Of a stretch of 64,000 bases of DNA, positions 47,001-57,608 are shown one piece after another. Made by a program: the position numbers and the translations under genes. This stretch comes from Cryptomeria japonica. Lineage: Eukaryota > Streptophyta > Pinopsida > Cupressales > Cupressaceae. Location: contig NC_081407.1 in the NCBI RefSeq assembly GCF_030272615.1, positions 440,971,213 through 441,035,212 on the forward strand, given 5' to 3'. The first letter of the stretch is position 1; every line of letters begins with the position of its first letter. Under the pieces are notes generated by a model, which worked only from the letters and a program-made list of their open reading frames with translations, was not told the DNA's origin and made no database searches.

Positions 47001-47397
47001 GAGATATTTTATTTCAGGAGTTTTATTTGAGTTTGAGTGACTCTGTAGCCTTGGATAAAGCACTGGTACTAATCGAAGCTGTTTATTGCATGCTTTGTTG
47101 ATCAAATATGCTGAAGTTGAGTATCGTTTCATTCTTTGTTTTCAGTTGTTTTTCAAGGTGAATAAACTCACTGGTTTTCTGGACTGGTTTGCTGTGGGTT
47201 TGTTGCTTAAGAATGTGAAGTTAATTCACAAAGGGTATACCCGCCTGGGCTTTAAGGAAGAGCCCGAAGTGTAGAAGGTCTAACCAAACCTTGTCATATG
47301 TTGTCTCTGAAATCTATTTATCCTTGACGTCTTCTCGGCACCCATTTTAGATTATATTATTAAGGCATTGAAGGGGAATCAGATTTTGAGAACAACA
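41022..47397 (+). repeat. Element B 3' LTR (6,376 bp)
   Basis: TGTTATCACTG to ACAACA, collinear with 27457-33832. Hairpin modules are at 41373-41422, 41806-41855 and 42203-42252, the TATA at 42325-42331, and the LTR gene at 42829-46473. Confidence 0.95.
42829..46473 (+). CDS. LTR-encoded protein of element B, 3' copy (1,214 codons, one stop)
   Basis: Same protein as at 29264-32908, again starting MAPKREFSGK. It is open from 42829 to a TAG at 46210, where the 5' copy has a CAG codon, then open again to TAA 46471. It has TGG where the 5' copy has the TGA at 30185. Because the two breaks are at different sites, the element very likely inserted with an unbroken gene. The 1,127 codons before the stop include the globular N-terminal part, the basic segment, the coiled coil and most of the C-terminal helix. 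Transcription from this copy would need the 3' LTR promoter at 42325. Confidence 0.8.
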
Positions 47398-47402
47398 GAA
47401 CA
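47398..47402. other. Target-site duplication of element B, right (GAACA)
   Basis: Perfect repeat of 27452-27456. Confidence 0.95.
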
Positions 47403-48381
47403 ACAAGAGGAAGAAGTCGTGGATGTTGAAAGAGACTTGTAACCACATTTGTAAAAGGTTTTGTAACTTCTTCTTGAGAAGTTATGATTGTAACAAACTC
47501 TCCTAGGAAAGTCCAAAGCTTTGTACGCATCCATATTGTTATAAATGGATACCAGGAGTAGTAAAAAAGATGATCGCAAAGAATTGTAAGAAAACGCTGC
47601 ACAAATTTATCTGGGCTTTTCCAAGTTTTAATGGAGAATATTCGAAGGTTTTTGTAATACTTTTTGGAAGAAAATATCAATATACAGACCATTGGTTTTG
47701 AGTTTAAACTTTGTGTTGTCTTCAAATATGTTTGCAAGTGTTTGCTATTTCATTTTGAATAATCTAGGGTTATTTTGTTTGAATAGGGGTTGTAAGGCAA
47801 CTTTCAATAGATATGCTTCTTAGCTTTTCTCTTCAGGAGGGGAATTAAATATGCAGGAATCATTTCTACTAGTAAATTCCTTGTGGGATACTTTGAATCT
47901 TGATGAGCGTAGTTTAATTTGGTATGAATAAATTCTTATGTGTGTCAGGCATATATAGGGATCTGCAGAAGCCAAACTAATGGGATGTGTGGAGATATTT
48001 GATTGTGGGAGTATTGTTTGAACTTAGATGACTTTGTGACCTCGAATAAGGCACTGGTATAGATCAAGGTTTTCTATTACATATTTTGTAGGTCAATACT
48101 AAACATGAGTACAATTTTCATTCCTTTGTTTCAGTTAGTTTTAAGGTGATTAGATCCACTGGTTTTTGGACTAGTTTGCTGTGGATTTATCTTTTAAAAG
48201 TGTGAATTTAGTTCACAAAGGTATACCCGCCTGGACTTTGAATAAGTCTGAAGTGTAGAAGGTTAATCGAACCTTGTCATATGTTGTCCTAGAAGTTTCC
48301 TTCTCTTTAATATATCTTCTGCATACAGAGTTATCATGTCACTATAAGGATGTTAAAGTGAATTAGATTTTGAGAACAACA
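47403..48381 (+). repeat. Element A 3' LTR, second part (after element B)
   Basis: It begins within the last codons of the LTR ORF (acidic tail, TAA at 47440-47442) and matches 13281-14260 of the 5' LTR. It includes the GACTT/AAGTC hairpin (48234-48248) and ends GAGAACAACA at 48381. Confidence 0.9.
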
Positions 48382-48385
48382 AGTT

Positions 48386-49524
48386 TGCAAGTTGTAAGAC
48401 ACAACACTTCAATTAAGTCATTACATGTATGGTTAGACAGATATAAGAATGAATTATAAAACCATAACAAATCATCCAATTGCTTTCTAAAAGATGCGAG
48501 TATAGACTTTCTCTCAGATTTGTATAAGCAATACCAGTGACTAGACTACACCAAGATGAAGGATTTAATCTATTTGAGCATGATATTAAGCTAAATAGAT
48601 GCAAGATTATGCTAGATGGATGAATAGTAAGCTATATGAATTCAAGCAATCATAATTGAACTAAATATGCAAAAAGCTAAACTAAGATACAATAATCTCA
48701 AAAAGCAAGCACAATATCTTCAATGACTCCAGAGCAAAAACTACATAATAACAATAAATCTCCAGGGTGTTTTGAATGAGAGATGAAGGCTGAATTTATA
48801 GAGAATCTCAAAAGAGATCAAGAAAAAGCACAATTTAGGATAATTGAAATAATTGAGAAATCAGTTTAGTTAACCTTCAGATAGATTCCAACTATAGTTT
48901 GATTGAAATGCATTCAAATTATAAGTTTGAGTTTGCATTGGAGATATAAATCAATTAATTCCATGCACTTGAGATGAAAATAGGCAATTCTTTGCAATTA
49001 TTTGATTTATTCAAGAAAAGAGTCTTTTCAATGCAACTAAACTTCTTTTCTCAAAAGCTTTGAGTTCCAATTTTAGAGAATGATTAAAATTCCTTTAATT
49101 GCTTTTCTGATTCAAGTTATCTCAATTTAGAAAAATAAATAACATCTCAAGTTTGATTTCTCTTTCAATTCAATTCTTTTATTTTATTTTCAATTTAACT
49201 CTTGCTTTGCATATTGATTCCTCTTTTGTGATAAATTAATTCCTTTTTATGATTAAATGGCAAATTTATTAATTAATTAAATATGCTAGGATATTTAATA
49301 AATTAAATAGGATAATTAATTAAAATGATTGTCTTGGAATGATTTAATTAATTAAATAAATATTTAATTAATATAGAATAATTCACTTGCCATGTGACAT
49401 TTAATGATTGAAGAATTAATTAATTATGTTGTCAAAGTTTATTTAATTGCCTTTGGTTAGAACCTTGGTGATGTTATTGAAATTAGGGGCCCATGGTTTA
49501 GGTGACCAATTTTAGGGTATTACA
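48386..49524 (-). repeat. LTR-like segment (possible solo or 3' LTR of another element)
   Basis: About 1.1 kb of AT-rich DNA without an ORF. On the minus strand it starts TGTAATACCC and ends ACAACTTGCA, giving TG...CA ends. Just outside its minus-strand start lies a purine-rich stretch (GGGGAAGATAC), as expected of a PPT. No second copy and no matching target duplication are in the window; element A abuts its left end. The right ~140 bp is full of 'aattaatt' words. Confidence 0.35.
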
Positions 49525-51432
49525 GTATCTTCCCCTAAGTAAAGATAGACTGGTAGGAGTGACTTATACCAGAAAGAAGAAGAGTGATTCAAAGCTTAAA
49601 AAGGATGAGAAAGAGGGTGATATCACTGACACCCTATCAGATGTGGAAATAAAGGAGGTTAGAAGAAGTGGAAGGAACAAAGCCCCAACAATTGATGAGT
49701 TGGTGCATGGGATCAAAGAATTTGGAGGTATGTTTGGTGTTGGGAGAAGATATTCCCTCAGTAATGAAGAAGACAAAAGGAAAATTGAGGAAGCCCTGAT
49801 CTGGAATTTGCACAAGTTTTGTAGGACTCCTAGTGAATTATATGGCATAATCCCATCAGATTTGCAAGATCAAATTGAAGGAAGATGGAAAATAACTCTA
49901 GCTACTGAAAAGGAACTCAACATAAAAGCACTCATGGAAGTACAACATGACTTTGATCTTGATCAAGCTTCACTAGTAGCTGAAGCATGCATTCAACATT
50001 TTAGAGTAAGAAATAGAACTAGGAGAGTGGTAGTAGGTGAAGTCAGAGCAGTGCATGCTAAAGGTTTTGCCTTATGGAAGAAAATTGTGAATCAACAGAA
50101 GGAAGCTAAAGATGAAATAGAAAAGGAAACAAAATAGGACCAAGATGTAGCTGCCCTTGACAAAGTGAAAGCTAAGGAAAAAGACTCCACTAAAAACTTT
50201 GATACTTTCACAGTTGAGGATATCATAGGAAATGTTGTGTCAGACATTCCCAATCTGACAAAGGATATCAAACAACCGGTTCATACTTCACCGATGAAGG
50301 AAGCTAATCAAACTAAGCTTCTCGGTCAAGATGAAGTGATAGTTGAAGACATTCCTTATGAGGATACACCTCACACAACCTTATTGACACCAATTCCTAT
50401 TCTCTCTGAAGAAGGAAAAGAGGAAGAGAAGGAAACAAAGGAAGGAAAAGAGGAAGAGAAGAAAGCAGAGGAAGGGAAAGAGGAAGAGAAGAAAGAAGAG
50501 GAAGGAAAAGAGGAAGAGAAGAAAGCAGAAGAAAGAAAAGAGGAAGAGAAGAAAGAAGATGATAATAAAGCAGTGATGAACACTCCTCGGGTAAAGAGGA
50601 AGTTAGATTTAGAAAATGAAAGTGAGAAGAAGAAGGTAAGAATCATCACAACAACTAGCTCAGAAGTTGAGTCTATAGAAAAGGAAGAAAAAATAGAGGA
50701 GGAAGAAGAAGGAGACTCGATCATTGATATAAAGAAAATGACCCCCAAGCAATTGATGAAAGTCTCAGAAAAAATGAGAATCCAAGTTGAAAAGGCTAAA
50801 TCGAGAGGAAAGAAAAAGAAGGCAAAAATTATCACTTCTGCCAAGACAATTCTCTCTGACCTAATCCTGAATATTGCAATCAATGATACTGCACCCATTA
50901 TTGATCAGGAGATAAATTAATGGAACAAATATCAGTTGGAAAAGTTTCTCTCTCCACCAGAACAAAAGAAGTTAAAAATATACTATAGCAAGTTGGTCAA
51001 CTACTGGTGAAATATTCAAGTTTTCCTACCTTAATTAAAGACTAAGAAGACAAAAAAAATTATATTCAAAAGGAAATTTGAGATTTGATAAGCTCTTTTG
51101 ATCCTCTTACGAGTTCAACATCAACCTTTACTAGAAAAGTCAAAATGCTAAATCATGAAATCAGAAGGTTGAAAGATGAAGAAGACAAAAGAAGTCTAAG
51201 TTTGTTTGAGCTCCAGCTCTATTTGGTACCAATTATTAATTTCATTCAATTGAATATTAAAGAAGTAGACCACCTAATAAATGAACCTGATTGTAAGACA
51301 GTTGATGATATGGAGGGCTTCATTGCAGTCTTACAAGGCCACTTCACCACCATGAAACATGTTCAATCTTCATGGGAATATTTCTTGAAAGTGGCTCAAG
51401 AAAACTTCAAAGAGATTTTTGCTTTATTTTGA
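49502..51432 (+). pseudogene. Element D 3' ORF: charged, repeat-containing protein of unknown function
   Basis: I do not recognise it. One frame runs from 49502 to 50920 with a single TAG at 50135, then the coding continues in another frame at 51085-51432. The first ~8 codons overlap the LTR-like segment, so the true start is unclear. Features: a basic stretch (RKKKSDSKLKKDEK); a globular-looking block at about 49690-50090 (SGRNKAPTIDELVHGIKEFGG... RWKITLATEKELNIKALMEV); five 10-residue EGKEEEKKAE-type repeats (50411-50560); NLS-like KRK and RGKKKKAK; and a helical C-terminal part. It ends 150 bp before a PPT and LTR, the position of extra 3' ORFs in some plant retrotransposons. No env signature (signal peptide or membrane span) is visible. 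Confidence 0.5.
50411..50560 (+). repeat. Coding minisatellite, five 30-bp units
   Basis: Five in-frame 30-bp units encode variants of EGKEEEKKAE. Units start at 50411, 50441, 50471, 50501 and 50531. Confidence 0.85.
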
Positions 51433-51580
51433 CAAATTATTTTGAATAGTCTTTTCTATTGATGGTAAAAGGGATAATTTTGGATTCTTGTATAGTGTGA
51501 GTTACGAGTTACAGGGATCAGAAACAGGGGCCAGAACTGGCACAATTTTGTAGCATTTTGTAGTATTTGCCACCAATGCC

Positions 51581-51592
51581 AAAGGGGGAGTT
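51581..51592 (+). other. Polypurine tract of element D
   Basis: AAAGGGGGAG lies directly before the LTR start TGTTGGCATTC at 51593. Confidence 0.7.
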
Positions 51593-52028
51593 TGTTGGCA
51601 TTCTGATGCATTTTTGTATGAATGGTGAATGATATGGTTGTCATTGTTGGTAGCATCATCTCTTAAGTCTTCATAGTCTATCGGTAGTAAGTAGATTGGC
51701 AAGCAGTAAGTAGACCGGGTAGCAGTGAGTAGTGAGTAGACCGACAAACAACAAGTAGACCGACAAGCAATAAGTAGACCAACAAGCAGTGAGTAGACCG
51801 GCAAGCAATAAGTAGACCAACAAGTAGTAAGTAGACCGGGTAGTGGTGAGTAGACCAACACAGAAGAGGTCCACCGGTTAAGCAAAGAACAAACCGATAT
51901 ATAGGAGGAAACTGACTAGACAGATTTTAATCGGTACACTGGAGGAGTTTGTAATTGACACACTAGTAATATTTAGTTAACATTTAGTTAAACCAGGGTC
52001 TTCTCCAGTCAACTGGTAGACTAATTGG
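51593..52028 (+). repeat. Element D 3' LTR, first part (before element C)
   Basis: It starts TGTTGGCATTC after the PPT. It is interrupted at 52028 by element C, whose ATTGG target duplication is 52024-52028. It includes the ~20-bp tandem repeats at 51666-51860. The 5' LTR of D is not in the window. Confidence 0.65.
51666..51860 (+). repeat. Minisatellite in element D LTR, ~19-20-bp unit
   Basis: About nine imperfect copies of a unit like 'aagtagaccgacaagcagt'. Confidence 0.8.
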
Positions 52029-53086
52029 TGTTAGATCCCAGAGACAACTAAGAGTGGGGGTGAATTAGTTGTCAAATAAATTCAAACCAAAAACAACTTA
52101 ACCAACTTAATGCTTAATATCGGTAAACCAGTTCAACATGTCTGTAGACAATTTTAAGAGTTAATTGCTATACCGGTAAGGATTAGTGCATAAAATATAA
52201 AGACAAAGTCATCCACAACACATAACACCAATATTTGTATGTGGAAACCCTGTAAGGGGAAAAACCATGATGGGAAACCTTACCCACAATCAGATGATAC
52301 TACTACAGATAGTAAGTATACATAAATGGGGTCTGCACATGCAGAAAGGCCAAGTGTTTAGAGCTCACTGCTCAATCACAAAATGGGAGTCACACTGACT
52401 ACAATTGGATGGTTAAATCCAATAAGAATGTACTGCTAAAACTAGCATCTTCATATGTTGGATTCAGTACTGATGTAGTTCTAATTGTCTTCACAAAAAC
52501 CCTCCTTCAATCTTCAAATGATGTCTACATGTATAGCTCTTCTTATTCTCGCATATACCTTCACACAATCCTTTTTCGCATTCCACACTTGATCTTACAA
52601 ATAAGATCTTACATTTATACCATAACCTAAGACCAATTTTAGTAGGTCGGCTCTACAAGATATTACAATAAAATTAATTTACATATCAATTAATACCCAA
52701 TGCAATAACTGATTCAATATGTTGGCTTAATGCATTTACAACATTAATAAGTCATCTCCATAGCGTGCCATGCTGATTTGGAAAAGATAAACCTGTCGGT
52801 GTAACCTGGACCTATTTACCGGTAACAACAAATATGCAAATGCTAATGTACCAATAAAAAAAACTCCAAGACAAAGTGTCCACACAATGTCTTTGACATA
52901 ACCAAGTGTTTTCCATATCATTCCAAGTGTCGGTGATCATTATATCTTGCCGGTGTACTAGATACCGGTGACTATGCATGAGTCACTTGCTTGTCGGTGA
53001 ATGTTGCTGATTCTCCAAAGTGCCAGAGTTGATAAGTGTTTAGTAGGTGTTGACATCAATGACAAAACCATACCAAAATACCAACA
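52029..53086 (-). repeat. Element C 3' LTR (1,058 bp)
   Basis: On the plus strand TGTTAGATCC to ACCAACA. Equal in length to and collinear with 57609-58666. Confidence 0.92.
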
Positions 53087-53098
53087 ATCTCCCCCTTT
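53087..53098 (-). other. Polypurine tract of element C
   Basis: On the minus strand AAAGGGGGAGAT lies directly against the 3' LTR. Three similar purine tracts lie further upstream in the element (near 53215, 53267 and 53347). Confidence 0.75.
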
Positions 53099-53463
53099 GG
53101 CATTGATGGAAACACAAGATGGAAAAACCATCAAAGTGCCATAACAGAAATGCCAAATACCCAAAAACCAACAATCTCCGAAATCAAAATACAGATATAG
53201 AGAGTAATAATCTCTCCCCTTAGGAGCAACATGTGTTTTTCTTGTGTTTTTCCATACCAATCTCTCCCCCTTTGACATCAAATGCCAAATTTCTTACCAA
53301 GCCAAGTTCATATACAAAATACCAATCAATTTAGTATACCAACTACTCCCCCTTAGAAGTAGCATTCCATCAAAGCCGGAATAAAATATTTCTCTATTAA
53401 TTCTATCGATTGATGACAATCATCAACTTCCTAAGTCTCTATCGGTGGGGGTATGAACCCAAG

Positions 53464-56400
53464 CTAATCTCTGAGATATTCAAAAGTCTCCCTAGGTAGA
53501 GGTTTAGTAAAGATATCTACAATCTACTCTTTAGTATTTTCATAAACAAGTTTTATTTCCTTTGCTTCAACAATTTCCCTTAGAAAATTCAGTTTGATAG
53601 AAACATGTTTGGTTTTGGAATGTAATACCGGATTCTTAGATATATCAATTGCTGTAGTGTTATCACAATAGATAGTAATAGGTTCCTTGCATTTTACCTT
53701 TATGTCTTTCAACATTTTCTTAAGCCATAGTACCTGTGTACAATTAGTTGTTGCTGCAACATATTCTGATTCTGCTGTTGATAAAGATGTACAACTTTGT
53801 TTCTTACTCAACCAGGTAACTAGTCTGTTTCCAAGAAAGAATGCTCCCCTGGTGGTGCTTTTTCTATAATCCACATCTCCTGCCCAATTTGCATCTGTGT
53901 ATGCACATAATTCAAAGTTTTCATCTCTAGGATACCATAATCCAAGATTTATAGTACCTTGTAAGTACTGGAAAATCCTTTTTACTGTTGATTCATGATT
54001 TTCTTTAGGATTACTTTGAAACCTTGAAACAATACATACTGCATTCATAATATCAGGTCTGGTTTGTGTCAAATACAGTAAACCTCCTATCATAGATTTG
54101 TATCTAGTTGGATTAATAGGTGTAGATTCATCCCTTAGTGATAATTTTTCATTTGTGGTCATAGGTGTACTTACCAGTTTAGAGTTCTCCATCCCAAATT
54201 TCTTTAGTAACTCTTTTAAGTACTTGGATTGACTCAAGAATATACCTTTATCAGTCTGTGAAATCTGCAATCCTAAAAAAAAATTTATTTCTCCAATCAT
54301 AGACATTTCAAATTCTTGTTGCATTGTAATAGAAAATTCTTTACATAATCCGTCTTCTCCTCCAAAGATTATATCATCAAAAAATACTTCTATAACCAGG
54401 ATGTCATCATTAGTCACTTCATAGTATAAATTGTTGTCTGCATGACCTTTAGAAAAACCAATCTTCAAAAGATACTTATCCAATCTTGCATACCAAGCTC
54501 TTGGAGCTTGCTTCAATCCATACAAAGCTTTTTTTAACCTGCAAACCATATCTTTGTTATCTGTCAAAGAAAATCCATCACCTTGTTCAATGTAAACTTC
54601 TTCTTCAATATCTCCATTCAAAAATGCACATTTAACAACCATTTGATATACTTTGTAGTTCTTATGTGCTGCAAAAGCCAAAAATAATCTGACTATCTCA
54701 ATTCTAGCTACCAGTGCAAAGGTTTCATTATAATCAATTCCTTCTTTCTGAGAATATCCCTTACACACTAGTCTTGCTTTATTTCTGATAACCTTACCAT
54801 CTTCATTAATGTTTTTTTTAGAATACCCATTTGGTTCCAATTACATTTTTATCTCTAGGCCAGGGAACTAATGTCCAAGTGTTATTTTTCTCAATTTGTT
54901 CTAATTCTTCTTCCATAGCTTTAATCCAAAATTTATCTTCACATGCCTCATTAACTGATGATGGTTCAATTTGAGAAATAAGACATACCTCTTCATTTTC
55001 CAATCTTCCTCTTGTCATAACTCCTTTAAACTTGTTTCCAATTATCTGATCTTCAGAATGATTCAGTCTTACATACCGGGGTGTCTGTGTTTGCTGTTGT
55101 TCCTCAATTACTATGGAATCCTCAGATGATACCAGGGTAACTGGATCTTCATTTTGTACTAGTGGATTCAGAGCAGGTTCATTTGTCAAAATTTATGTTC
55201 CCGGTTCAGAGTCTATATACCTTGAAGTTCCTCTGAATTGTTCATCAATCTTTACATTTGTACTTTCAACAATTTTCTACAATCTTTTGTTAAAACATCT
55301 ATATGCCTTGCTTTTAGATGAATAACCAAGAAATATTCCTTCATCACTTCTAGGATCAAATTTACCAATAAACTCATCTCTTCTGATATAACATTTACTT
55401 CCAAAAATTTTGAAATATTTAAGAGTAGGAGTAATACAAAACCATTGTTCATGAGGGGTCTTACTGGTTTCACCTTTGATGTGAACTTTGTTGAATTTAT
55501 AGACTATTGTACTAACTACCTCTCTCCAATATACATGTGGTAGGTTTTCTTCTGATAACATACTTCTTGTTGCATCCAAGATAGTTCTATTTTTCCTTTC
55601 AACAACTCCATTCTACTGTGGTGTCTGAGATGCTGATAACTGTCTTCTGATTCCATTTACTTCATAAAATGTATTAAACTCCTTAGATGTAAATTCTCCT
55701 CGTTGATCTGATCTTAGACATTTGATTTTCTCACCGATTTCATTTTCTACCATTGCTTTGAACAGTTTGAACTTTCCAAGTGCTTTTGATTTTTCTCTGA
55801 GAAAAGTAACCCAACACATTCTAGAATGTCATCAATGATTAGCATGAAATATCTGTCACCTTGTAAGCTTTTAGTTCTAGTTGGACCACATAAATCAATG
55901 TGAATTAAGTCGAGCATTATTGGATTTTTCTGGAATACTTTTGAAACTAGCTCTAACTTGTTTTCCAAATTGACATTCCTTACATACTGTATTGTGAGGT
56001 TTGACAATTTTAGGCAAATCTCTAACTGCCTTAATAGTACTGATTTTCACCATGCAATCAAAGTTTACATGACACAGTCTCTTATGCCATAGCCAACTTT
56101 CATCAATATGTGCAATTAAGCATGTCTTTTCACTGTTATTCAAATGAAAGATATTACCTCTAGTCTGATTACCAGTTGCAATTTTCAAACTAGTTTTATT
56201 CATGATTTTGCATTTTCCATTTTTGAATTGCAACTGAAATCCTTTCTCAACTAATTGACCAACACTCAAAAGATTATGCTTTAATCCTTTAACATAATAA
56301 ACATTGTCAGTGTTATGCATACCATCAAGAGATATTGTACCCTTACCTTTGATCAAACAAGCTTTATCATCTCCAAATCTCACTAAGCCTCCATTGTATT

Positions 56401-57552
56401 CTTGAAAGTTCAAGAATTTACCTTTGTCTCCTATCATATGATGTGAGCATCTTGAATCAATCATCCATTCATCCTTTACTTCAACTTTAGCTACCAAGGC
56501 CTATTCTATCGATTGAGCAGTAGGTGCCAGTTGATCTTCTTTTATAGAAACAAAAACCCATCCATTGTCTGTCGGATCCTCATCAGAATCATCAGTCACA
56601 CCTTCATCAGTAATGTAACAAGATTTGTCTTTATTCTTCTTAAATTTGTATATCTGATATTCAGGGTTAGGCTTGTATGTTCTTCTAGCTTCTTCTCTTA
56701 GTCTAGCATGTCTATCAAGGCATCTTGAAGCCATATGACCAATCTTATTGCAGTTGAAACATTTAAAGGGTGGTTTACCTTCATACTTACTTCCAACTGG
56801 ACCTTTAGGCATTTTCCTTGCAAATAGTGCTTCAAATTCTTCAAGTTCTCTTGCATAAAAGGCTTTCCAATCCGATTTGTCAAATTATGCAGCAGATGAT
56901 GTTGATGCTTTAAAGGCCAAATTAGTCTTTATAGTAGCAACAAGACCAAATTTTTCAATTTCAAAAGATGAAAGTTTCCCAATCAATGTATCCCTAGTTA
57001 TTGATGTATTAGGCATTGTTCTTAACTCATTTATAGTAGTGACTTTCATTTTATATGCTAGTGGCAATCCTCTTAAAACTTTTGAAACAATTTCATCCTC
57101 ACTTAAGGTTCCTCCACAATATTTAATACCCAAAACAATCTCATTTACTCTTTCCATAAAAGCAGATTTCCTTTCATCTTCTTCCATTTTCAGATGTTCA
57201 TACCTGACCGGAAGATTTCAAGTTTTGTAATTTTGACTGTGGAATCTCCTTCATTCAGTGTTTCCAAATGATCCCAAATAGATTTAGCAGTAGACCTATC
57301 TGATAGTCCCATGATTTGTTGATCAGATAATGGACTCAAAAGTGCTTCTCTTGCTTTGCAATCATTTTCCTCATCTTTAGTCAAGTTGGGTGGATTGGGC
57401 TAACTCTGAGTAGGAGTAGTATAACCATTCTTTGTAACATCCCAGATGTCCTTTCCAATGCAATTTAGATGTGTCTCCATTCTAATTTTCTATATGCCAT
57501 AGTTGGTTCCATCAAGTTTAGGACTGTCCTTCCTAAAATAGTTAGTAGACAT
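53464..57552 (-). pseudogene. Element C gag-pol (Ty1/copia), decayed
   Basis: It reads from an ATG at 57552 (minus). Seen in order: Gag (57552-56820, in pieces); zinc knuckle CFNCNKIGHMASRC (about 56745); protease region with DSRC in place of DSGC; the gag-pre-integrase HH..CC block (WLWHKRLCH, then CKECQFGK); integrase with D (HIDLCGP), D (RSDQRGEF) and a stop near 55615 before the E region; then RT (54840-53524 block) with the conserved LVCKGYSQ and KALYGLKQAPRAWY motifs, active site FFDD in place of YVDD, and RNase H (YTDANWAGD, STAESEYVA, YCDNTTAI). The TAG at 53524 cuts off the usual IVDIFTKPLP tail, which is still readable downstream. Several stops and frameshifts make it non-functional. 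Confidence 0.9.
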
Positions 57553-57594
57553 TGGATCTCCTCAAGTTGTTAAACTTCTGCAAAAGAGGACTAA

Positions 57595-57606
57595 GCTCTG
57601 ATACCA
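57595..57606 (-). other. Primer-binding site of element C (tRNA-iMet)
   Basis: On the minus strand TGGTATCAGAGC, the standard plant initiator-Met PBS, lies two bases after the 5' LTR. Confidence 0.92.
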
Positions 57607-57608
57607 AT

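Larger units (their letters stand above)
27457..47397 (+). mobile_element. Element B: young giant Ty3/gypsy (Tat/Ogre-like) retrotransposon, 19,941 bp
   Basis: It has two LTRs of exactly 6,376 bp (27457-33832 and 41022-47397), TG...CA ends, 5-bp target duplications, a PBS at 33837 and one gag-pol frame at 34029-40874. Each LTR holds a 1,214-codon protein gene. The LTRs are almost identical; their proteins differ at roughly two dozen positions by eye, so insertion is recent relative to A. gag-pol has four in-frame stops and each LTR ORF has one, at different places, so this copy is probably not autonomous now but decayed only lightly. The extra RNase H and the PBS suggest Tat/Ogre, but the ORF inside the LTR and the RNase H position are unusual. 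Confidence 0.95.
8475..48381 (+). mobile_element. Element A: old giant Ty3/gypsy (Tat/Ogre-like) retrotransposon, split by element B
   Basis: The element has a 5' LTR (8475-14260), a PBS (14265), gag-pol (14568-21411) and a 3' LTR starting at 21557. The 3' LTR is interrupted at 27456 by element B and resumes at 47403, ending at 48381. Without B it is about 20 kb. LTRs start TGTTATC and end ACAACA. The 5' LTR is about 1.09 kb shorter than the 3' LTR because of one internal deletion near 11825. gag-pol is riddled with stops and frameshifts, so this copy is old and cannot act on its own. The Tat/Ogre assignment rests on the archaeal-type RNase H, the size, the long LTRs and the PBS; that is inference from known lineage traits. 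Confidence 0.9.

Noticed and set aside
8475-48381. Reading A and B as a tandem series of separate elements each starting with MAPKRE
   Set aside because: The exact LTR ends, GAACA duplication and restored reading across 27456/47403 show one element nested in the other's LTR.
49502-51432. Element D ORF as an env gene
   Set aside because: No signal peptide, membrane span or fusion-like segment; it is charged and NLS-rich.
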